NCBI GenBank assembly: GCA_008501655.1 | Contig: QQUK01000208.1 | Span: 1-6,514, forward strand | Direction of reading: 5' to 3' | Length of the DNA stretch: 6,514 nucleotides | Source of the DNA: Calditrichota bacterium | GTDB taxonomy: Bacteria > Zixibacteria > MSB-5A5 > GN15 > FEB-12 | Shown here: positions 1 to 5,107 of the stretch, in pieces | Layout of the letters: each line of letters starts with the position of its first letter | How positions within the stretch are numbered: the stretch's first letter is position 1 | Program-made: the position numbers and the translations under genes | Notes under the pieces: model-generated | Databases searched by the model: none | What the model saw: the letters and a program-made list of their open reading frames with translations, nothing else | What the model was told of the DNA's origin: nothing

Positions 1-1584
1 TACCTGCATTATAAAGTCGCCCTTGAACAGGCAGACGGACTCAATCATCTTGCTAATTCTGTAGGAAATGACGGGGATGCCGGTGATGTCTATCCGAATC
101 ATATTGCTTTAAATTATGAATTCCATGAATATTCCACTCCTAACTCATTGCCGTATTCAGGTTCGATTTCTCAGGTAGGAGTATGGAATATTTCTGCTTC
201 CGATTCAGTCATGACTGCCGATCTTGATGTAACCTATTCAAGACCCTGGATTCAGGCAGTGACAGCTGAGCCATTTACTTTAGTCGATTTTGACGGTGAT
301 GATATTATTGAGGCAGGGGAGTCGGTTGAGATGTATTTCAAAATCAACAATGTCTGGCTGCCTTCTGTAAATGTTACCGCAACCTTGACATCAACAAACT
401 CAGAAATTAATTTCACTCAACAGACAGTAAATATTGCCGGTCCATTAAATTCAGCTCAATTTGAAAACGCATCTGATCCGATTACTTTTACAGTACCGTC
501 TTCGATTAACCCGAGTATCGATTCATTTTTTGTAACGATTACTACCGATTCAATAAATGGTGTTCCTGGAAATGCCCCGCAGTTTACAAGGACTTTTAGT
601 TTCGAAGCTGAGATTGGACAGCCAAATGTTCTCATTATGGATGATGATCGCGGTGATACCCTGGAAACATTATTTACAAATTCTTTCTACAATAAACGGG
701 TCCCTTCGGATACATGGGATGTAAACAGCAGTGGACTCCCGAATCTTTTAGATTTAAGCCAGTATGATATGGTATTCTGGCATACCGGTGATAGTTCAAG
801 TAATGTAATTGATGCAAGTAAGATTGCATTGATGAAACAGATTATGGATGCCGGTAAAAGTATGCTGTTATCAACAACTGGGGGTATCAGTGATATTGAT
901 GGACTCGATTCTGCTTTCTTAGCTGACTATTTTAAAGTAGCAGTAGATAATGAAATTCAATGGCCACTTTATAATGGAGTTAGTAATAATCCTGTAACTG
1001 ATGGATTTCTACTTAGACCTGCAACTGGATATTTCTATTTCTTACCAACATTTATAGCACTAACAGATGGAGAAGTAGCATTAACTACAGGAGCTAGTAA
1101 TGATGCAATTATTAGTGTTACTTATGACGGTACAAATTATAAATCTATGATAACTAGCTTACCAATTGAAATTATAGAAGATAGAGTTGCAGGATATAAC
1201 ACAAAAGCTGAACTTCTATCAAAAGTGTTCGACTTCTTTGGCGGTTTATCTACATCGGTTTATGATGACAGTAACCCGTTCTCAAGACTTCCAAAGAGCT
1301 TCCAACTCTCTCAAAATTATCCAAACCCGTTTAATCCGGTTACAACAATCAACTATACAATCCATCCTTCCGACCAGATTGGCGCAAATACGAGATTAGA
1401 GGTCTTTAATCTTCTTGGAAGAAGAGTCAAAACATTGGTCGATAAAGCCCAGATTCCGGGAGATTATACGGTTCAGTGGGATGGAAAAAACGAGCAGAAT
1501 CAACCGGTATCATCCGGAATATACTTCTACAGACTGTCCCGCGGGACTGAAATCGCCTCCAAAAAAATGACACTCCTGAAATAA
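1..1584 (+). CDS. Secreted M6-peptidase-like protein with type IX secretion C-terminal sorting domain (5' partial)
   Basis: The frame is open from base 1 to the TAA at 1582-1584 (527 residues visible), so the true start lies upstream; the TTG at 148 is not a plausible start because related sequence continues before it. Residues 8-32 (EQADGLNHL, then GNDGDAGD) resemble the end of the M6 (immune inhibitor A-like) metalloprotease domain; the catalytic HExxH is not in the window. Next comes an Ig-like/CARDB-like module (about 86-155) with the acidic, calcium-type run DFDGDD and an EAGE motif. A glutamine-amidotransferase-like alpha/beta module follows (about 207-420), starting VLIMDDDRGD. The C-terminal 90 residues are a FlgD-like/Por type A sorting domain: QNYPNPFNP at 438-446, then LEVFNLLGRRVKTL and GIYFYRL. 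This domain is known to direct proteins through the type IX system to the cell surface or medium. Peptidase activity is inferred only from the short N-terminal remnant; the secretion route is well supported. Confidence 0.85.
   Translation, partial: YLHYKVALEQADGLNHLANSVGNDGDAGDVYPNHIALNYEFHEYSTPNSLPYSGSISQVGVWNISASDSVMTADLDVTYSRPWIQAVTAEPFTLVDFDGDDIIEAGESVEMYFKINNVWLPSVNVTATLTSTNSEINFTQQTVNIAGPLNSAQFENASDPITFTVPSSINPSIDSFFVTITTDSINGVPGNAPQFTRTFSFEAEIGQPNVLIMDDDRGDTLETLFTNSFYNKRVPSDTWDVNSSGLPNLLDLSQYDMVFWHTGDSSSNVIDASKIALMKQIMDAGKSMLLSTTGGISDIDGLDSAFLADYFKVAVDNEIQWPLYNGVSNNPVTDGFLLRPATGYFYFLPTFIALTDGEVALTTGASNDAIISVTYDGTNYKSMITSLPIEIIEDRVAGYNTKAELLSKVFDFFGGLSTSVYDDSNPFSRLPKSFQLSQNYPNPFNPVTTINYTIHPSDQIGANTRLEVFNLLGRRVKTLVDKAQIPGDYTVQWDGKNEQNQPVSSGIYFYRLSRGTEIASKKMTLLK
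908..1229 (+). other. CpG-depleted, low-GC island inside the secreted-protein gene
   Basis: By hand count this stretch of about 322 bases holds a single CpG (1128-1129). The following 355 coding bases (1230-1584) hold about 18, and the preceding 300 about 9. G+C over 961-1200 is 77/240 (32 %), against 38-40 % in sample 60-base blocks on either side. Codon choice changes too: GGA, GCA, ACA, CTA/TTA, AGT and AGA dominate, while CCG, CGN and TCG are absent. The reading frame and the protein fold (second half of the amidotransferase-like module) run through uninterrupted. Recombination with a lower-GC homologue is one reading, an assembly chimera another. Confidence 0.6.
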
Positions 1585-1608
1585 ATAAAGTCCATAACTA
1601 TTTATTTC

Positions 1609-1636
1609 GCAGCCGCTTACGAGAGTAAGCGGCTGT
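1609..1636 (+). terminator. Stem-loop terminator after the secreted-protein gene
   Basis: A perfect 10-bp stem (AGCCGCTTAC at 1611-1620 with GTAAGCGGCT at 1625-1634) closes on the GNRA-type tetraloop GAGA. It extends by C1610-G1635 and a G1609-T1636 wobble. It begins 25 bases after the stop at 1584. The T tract downstream is poor (GTCTTG), so termination might need Rho or the following hairpins, but position and stability make it the likely transcript end. Confidence 0.6.
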
Positions 1637-1679
1637 CTTGACCTAAATCAAGACAAAAAAGGCAATATTTTTTGCCTTT
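1635..1679. other. Two further tandem hairpins between the terminator and the feo operon promoter
   Basis: Hairpin two pairs GTCTTGA (1635-1641) with TCAAGAC (1648-1654) around a 6-base loop. Hairpin three pairs AAAGGCAA (1658-1665) with TTGCCTTT (1672-1679) around TATTTT. Hairpin two shares bases 1635-1636 with the base of the first stem, so those outer pairs are mutually exclusive. Read on the minus strand, hairpin three is followed by a T tract, the layout of a rho-independent terminator; no minus-strand gene is visible that would use it. The function is inferred: transcript insulation or RNA 3'-end stability. Confidence 0.4.
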
Positions 1680-1693
1680 GTGCTAAAATTCAC

Positions 1694-1721
1694 TTGACTT
1701 TTCCCCGATATTACTTATAGT
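1694..1721 (+). promoter_or_regulatory. Sigma70-like promoter for the fur-feoA-feoB operon
   Basis: TTGACT (1694-1699) and TATAGT (1716-1721) are separated by 16 bases, a good match to the -35/-10 consensus. The predicted transcript start is near 1728, about 30 bases before the regulator's ATG. It is the only clear promoter seen ahead of the four same-strand genes, whose junctions (26, 12 and 0 bases) leave little room for another. The consensus is that of model bacteria; many FCB bacteria use a different housekeeping promoter form, so the match is suggestive only. Confidence 0.5.
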
Positions 1722-1742
1722 TGAAATTGAAAACCGATTTCA
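1722..1742. promoter_or_regulatory. Inverted repeat overlapping the predicted transcript start, candidate Fur-type operator
   Basis: TGAAAT (1722-1727) and its exact inverse ATTTCA (1737-1742) flank 9 bases, giving a 21-bp two-fold symmetric element immediately downstream of the -10. AT-rich 19-21-bp palindromes at this position are typical of Fur-family operators, and the first gene downstream encodes such a regulator. It does not match the classic GATAATGATAATCATTATC box, and 6-bp arms in AT-rich DNA can occur by chance, so this is a weak call. Confidence 0.3.
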
Positions 1743-1757
1743 TTTAGGAGATGCTTG

Positions 1758-2225
1758 ATGAAAGAATTTTTACGCACCAAAGGATTTAAGATGACCCCGC
1801 AAAGGGAACTCATTTTTAGGTCTTTTTTTGAATTAGGGGAGCATGTATCCGTTGATGAATTGTATGACAAAGTTCGGGAGATCGATAAATCGGTAGGATA
1901 TAGCACGGTTTGGAGAAACCTGAAACTTATCTGCAAAGTTGGTTTGGCAATTGAAGTAAATTTAGGTGATGGTATTACCCGGTATGACAGAGTCACAAAA
2001 ATACCACATGGACATCTGTACTGCATGAACTGTAAGAAGCTTGAAGAGTTTTCAGTTGAACAGATTGTCGGTCTTCTTGCTGAAACAGCCGGGAACTACA
2101 AATTTGCTCCGGAAAATTTTAAGATAGAAATTCAGGGTTATTGTGTTGATTGTAAAGCTGACAATAAAGTCAACATCGACAAAGCTTCGGTAACCGCTGA
2201 AAATGTAACGGAAATGAAACAATAG
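1758..2225 (+). CDS. Fur-family metal-responsive transcriptional regulator
   Basis: This 155-residue protein is of normal Fur length. ATG 1758 is preferred over the TTG at 1755 because AGGAG (1746-1750) sits 7 bases upstream. The N-terminal winged helix spans about residues 1-80 (TPQR at 13-16, DELYDKVR, GYSTVWRNLKL at 47-57, then TRYD). The C-terminal dimerisation and metal domain starts with HGHLYC (84-89). Two CxxC pairs, C89/C92 and C129/C132, form the structural zinc site. H29, D77, H84, H86 and E96/E97 lie where regulatory metal ligands occur in the family. Oddities are W52 in place of the usual Tyr of STVYR, R78 where TRYEH has His, Y128 where many Fur proteins have the His of GHC, and a charged tail of 23 residues after the last Cys. 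It heads the feoAB operon, so an iron-sensing role is inferred; PerR- or Zur-like specificity cannot be excluded. Confidence 0.9.
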   Translation: MKEFLRTKGFKMTPQRELIFRSFFELGEHVSVDELYDKVREIDKSVGYSTVWRNLKLICKVGLAIEVNLGDGITRYDRVTKIPHGHLYCMNCKKLEEFSVEQIVGLLAETAGNYKFAPENFKIEIQGYCVDCKADNKVNIDKASVTAENVTEMKQ

Positions 2226-2251
2226 TTTTTATAGATAGTAGGACAACAGAT

Positions 2252-2482
2252 ATGACATTCTTAGACAAAATGCAGCCGGGCCAAAGCGGCAAAGTGGTCG
2301 GTTTTACCGATGACAACAGAGTTTCTCGGAGATTGCTTGAGTTAGGTGTTATCCCCGGGCGGGCTATTCAGTATATCAGAAATGCACCGCTCAATGACCC
2401 GATGGAAATTCAGGTAGGACATTGTTGTTTATCATTGCGTCATGCCGAAGCATCATTGATTACTATTGAACTTGATGAGTAA
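2252..2482 (+). CDS. feoA: FeoA, small SH3-like ferrous iron transport protein
   Basis: This 76-residue cytosolic protein has the usual FeoA length. The ATG is preceded by AGGA (2240-2243) with 8 bases of spacing, 26 bases after the regulator's stop. Family landmarks are in order: the opening MTFLDKMQPGQSGKV, then RRLLELGVIPG (about residues 26-36), APLNDPMEIQVG (about 45-56), and the closing LSLRHAEASLITI. In this family the single SH3-like beta-barrel domain binds or modulates the FeoB G-protein domain and is needed for Fe(II) uptake; it has no enzymatic activity of its own. HCC follows the VG of the conserved stretch, where family members more often have GYR-type residues; this is a small variation. 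The position directly before feoB is the standard arrangement. Confidence 0.94.
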   Translation: MTFLDKMQPGQSGKVVGFTDDNRVSRRLLELGVIPGRAIQYIRNAPLNDPMEIQVGHCCLSLRHAEASLITIELDE

Positions 2483-2494
2483 TTTGATTTTCTT

Positions 2495-4909
2495 ATGCAC
2501 CAGGCTACTATTGATAAGACAGCAAAACAAAAAGTTGTAGCGATTTGCGGTAATCCTAATTGCGGCAAAACAACCATCTTTAACTACATCACCGGATTAA
2601 ACCAGCAGGTTGGTAACTATCCCGGTGTCACCGTAGAAAAAATTTCAGGTAAATTCTCTCATCCATCACTTCCCAATCAATCTATACAGTTGATAGATAT
2701 TCCCGGTACTTACTCTTTATCAGCTTTTACACCGGATGAATTTATCGCTGCATCAGTATTATTCGGTAATTTTACAAAAATGGATAAACCGGATGTTATC
2801 ATTGCCATCATTGATGCAACCAATCTCGAACGTTCCCTTTATTTTCTCCTGCAGGTACAGCAGACGGGGATACCAGTTGTAGTCGGTCTGAACATGAGCG
2901 ACCTTGCCGCAAAAAAGAAAATAAAAATAGACAGAAAAAAATTATCAGAATTGTTAGGCGGGATGCCGGTTGTTGATTTGATAGGGAATAGAGGTATCGG
3001 GGTTGATGAACTCAAAGAAGAGGCTGTCCACCTTCTAAACTCAGATTTAAGAACGGTTGATAAATATTATTCGCATGAAACAGAGAATGCTGTTGAAGAG
3101 TTGATTCAACTGAATCCTCATGAAGACCGTTCACGCGCCCATTTGCTCCGGATTATTTTTGACGCTGGTGGACCGGCTGAAGAACAGTTCCTGCAAATTG
3201 AAGGTGAGGCGGGTGAGAAGCTGCTTGCTGAGATTCGTAAAAAAATAATAAAAGAACATAGCTATCTTACTCATGCTGAAACATCAGTATTAACAAAAAA
3301 ATCCGAAGAGATATTTAATCAAGTAATCACAAAACCTGATGTTGCAGATAAAACAAACACGGAAAAAGTTGACCGCTATTTGCTTCATCCGGTTTTAGGT
3401 CCGATTATTCTCTTTGGGTTGATGTATTTTGTCTTTCAGTCGATTTTCTCCTGGGCAGAACCGTTTATGGGGATTATTGAACAGTTCTTCGGAATGATTG
3501 CATCATCTGTAGAAGGAATGATGGCTGAGGGGCCGCTTCGCTCTCTCTTAACCGATGGGGTTATTGGGGGTGTTGGCGGAGTACTGGTGTTTATACCGCA
3601 GATTGTCATTCTCTTTTTCTTTATCGCAATATTGGAAGATTCCGGATATATGCCGAGAGCAGCATTTTTAGTCGACCGGATGTTTCGCTGGTGCGGACTT
3701 TCAGGTAAGTCTTTTATACCGATGTTATCATCATTCGCGTGTGCTATACCGGGAATCATGGCAACAAGAACTATCGAGGATAAAAAATTACGCTTTATAA
3801 CGATTATGGTTGCACCTCTGATGACCTGTTCAGCACGACTCCCGGTATATGCCATCATGATAGCTGCATTTGTACCTTATAAATCATATTTCGGAATTGC
3901 AAATCTTCAGGGACTTACCCTGACGCTTTTATATCTTTTAGGGATAGTAGTCGCAGTAATTGTATCGTTTATCTTGAAAAAAACTATCTTTAAAACTGAA
4001 CGGGGTACATTTTTAATGGAGATGCCCTCGTACAAAGTACCGACCGCTAAATCTGTATTAATCAGGGTCTATAACAGAGTTAAACATTTTGTAGTTCGAG
4101 CCGGTACGGTGATTATGGCAATCACTATTATAATATGGGCATTGAGTTATTATCCTCATCAGGATGGAGAAGCCCTGACCGCTGAAAGAACCGAAGAGAT
4201 TAACCAGACTATAGCCTTAAGTGAAATGAACATAGATAAAGAATTTAACAGTCTGACAACTGCTTTTTCAGAAGCCCAAATAGCTGAAGTGTCGCGTTTA
4301 GCATCAGCATTTACAGCTGTTACATCTCAAGAACAATTATCTTCGATCGCTGATTCAATGATTAGTCTCTATCCGGCATATAACGAAGTTATATCACTCT
4401 ATAAGTCACATGAATTTACAAAATTAGAAGCATCACAAGCTTTGAATAATTTACCTAATGAGGTTGCCGGAACACAGATCAGAAGTTCTTATCTTGGGAA
4501 AGCCGGGAAAACAATCGAACCGTTTTTTGAACCGCTTGGCTGGGACTGGAAAATTACTGTTTCAGTGCTTGCCTCTTTTCCGGCAAGAGAAGTCATCATC
4601 GCTGTTTTAGGGACTATTTACAATTTAGGTTCCGATATTGACGAAGAATCAACATCATTGATCGACCAAATGCGTCAGGCTACATGGGAAGACGGAGAAA
4701 AAGCAGGTATGAAAGTCTTTTCGATTCCGGTTGCGATTTCCATCATGGTCTTTTTTGCACTCTGCTGTCAATGTGGGGCAACACTGGTAACGATCAAGCA
4801 GGAGACGAAGCATTGGGGATATCCGATTGGCGTTTTTGTTTATATGACGACTCTTGCATATCTCGGTTCGTTTGCTGCCTATCAAATCTTAACATCAGTA
4901 GGTTTATAA
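2495..4909 (+). CDS. feoB: FeoB, Fe(II) transporter with cytosolic G-protein domain
   Basis: The 804 residues have the full FeoB layout. The N-terminal G domain has G1 GNPNCGKT (19-26), G2 Thr46 in NYPGVTVE, G3 DIPG (68-71), G4 NMSD (133-136) and a G5-region GNRGIG (164-169). A helical regulatory bundle follows (about 170-290). The membrane core starts at LHPVLGP (297-303), with about eight hydrophobic spans. Gate one has the core Cys416 in FACAIPGIMATRT and Cys445 in MTCSARLP. Gate two has FPAREVIIAVLGTIY (695-709), and CQCGATL (758-764) leads into the last helices. FeoB is known to move Fe(II) across the inner membrane in a nucleotide-dependent manner. Residues about 553-665 are an extra soluble loop. 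The start lies 12 bases after feoA with no clear Shine-Dalgarno site, suggesting translational coupling to feoA. No disruption is seen, so it should be functional. Confidence 0.97.
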   Translation: MHQATIDKTAKQKVVAICGNPNCGKTTIFNYITGLNQQVGNYPGVTVEKISGKFSHPSLPNQSIQLIDIPGTYSLSAFTPDEFIAASVLFGNFTKMDKPDVIIAIIDATNLERSLYFLLQVQQTGIPVVVGLNMSDLAAKKKIKIDRKKLSELLGGMPVVDLIGNRGIGVDELKEEAVHLLNSDLRTVDKYYSHETENAVEELIQLNPHEDRSRAHLLRIIFDAGGPAEEQFLQIEGEAGEKLLAEIRKKIIKEHSYLTHAETSVLTKKSEEIFNQVITKPDVADKTNTEKVDRYLLHPVLGPIILFGLMYFVFQSIFSWAEPFMGIIEQFFGMIASSVEGMMAEGPLRSLLTDGVIGGVGGVLVFIPQIVILFFFIAILEDSGYMPRAAFLVDRMFRWCGLSGKSFIPMLSSFACAIPGIMATRTIEDKKLRFITIMVAPLMTCSARLPVYAIMIAAFVPYKSYFGIANLQGLTLTLLYLLGIVVAVIVSFILKKTIFKTERGTFLMEMPSYKVPTAKSVLIRVYNRVKHFVVRAGTVIMAITIIIWALSYYPHQDGEALTAERTEEINQTIALSEMNIDKEFNSLTTAFSEAQIAEVSRLASAFTAVTSQEQLSSIADSMISLYPAYNEVISLYKSHEFTKLEASQALNNLPNEVAGTQIRSSYLGKAGKTIEPFFEPLGWDWKITVSVLASFPAREVIIAVLGTIYNLGSDIDEESTSLIDQMRQATWEDGEKAGMKVFSIPVAISIMVFFALCCQCGATLVTIKQETKHWGYPIGVFVYMTTLAYLGSFAAYQILTSVGL

Positions 4910-5068
4910 ATGTCAATACTAATACAACAGATTATCATAGGTTTAATTTTAGCAGGAGCTGTTGGATATCTGATATACCATCTGACTAAAAAGCGAAAGA
5001 TGAAAAAAGGATGTTCGAACTGTCCGGCTGTTAAAATAACAGAACAAAAAAGAGCGGTTCCTGAATAA
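4910..5068 (+). CDS. FeoB-associated Cys-containing small membrane protein (P12/FeoC-like position)
   Basis: This 52-residue ORF has its ATG (4910-4912) on the base after the feoB TAA (4907-4909), so it is almost certainly translated by reinitiation or coupling; a weak TAGG lies 7 bases upstream. A single hydrophobic helix covers about residues 3-25 (IIIGLILAGAVGYLIY). A strongly basic segment KKRKMKKG then leads to a CSNC pair (C35, C38) and a short polar tail. The order helix, Lys/Arg patch, cysteines matches the small FeoB-associated Cys-rich membrane proteins (PF12669-type) found after feoB in many anaerobes and FCB bacteria, though this one has only two Cys where relatives often have more. 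The basic patch predicts N-out, C-in topology with the CxxC in the cytosol, near the FeoB G domain. Iron handling or complex stabilisation is inferred, not shown. Confidence 0.75.
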   Translation: MSILIQQIIIGLILAGAVGYLIYHLTKKRKMKKGCSNCPAVKITEQKRAVPE

Positions 5069-5080
5069 CAGGACCGCTCT
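5051..5080. terminator. Convergent hairpin terminator, strongest for the minus strand
   Basis: AGAGCGGT (5051-5058) plus CCTG (5060-5063) pair with CAGG (5069-5072) plus ACCGCTCT (5073-5080), giving 12 bp with one bulged T (5059) and the loop AATAA. The A tract at 5046-5051 becomes a T tract directly after the stem on the minus strand, making a textbook rho-independent terminator for the convergent gene ending at 5108. On the plus strand the stem is followed by ACTTATAT, a weak tail, yet it may also end the feo transcript. The loop contains the stop codon of the small membrane protein. Confidence 0.75.
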
Positions 5081-5107
5081 ACTTATATAAAAGAACTTAT
5101 AGAAAAA

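Noticed and set aside
148..1584. Gene 1 starting at the TTG at base 148
   Set aside because: The same frame is open to base 1 and encodes the M6-like motifs EQADGLNHL and GNDGDAGD before that codon, so the gene is truncated by the window edge.
1715..2026. Minus-strand open frame of 103 codons opposite the Fur gene
   Set aside because: It lies antisense to a clearly conserved regulator, has no recognisable protein motif, and would run into the promoter region.
3436..3858. Minus-strand open frame of 140 codons opposite feoB
   Set aside because: It is a mirror of the strongly conserved FeoB membrane domain, with a low-complexity translation rich in Ile/Pro/Ser and no start signal.
4684..4989. 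Plus-strand open frame across the end of feoB, which would compete with the 52-residue gene
   Set aside because: It is out of frame with the conserved end of FeoB. The ORF at 4910-5068 has a coherent helix-basic-CxxC layout and a coupled start, so it is the better call for this stretch.
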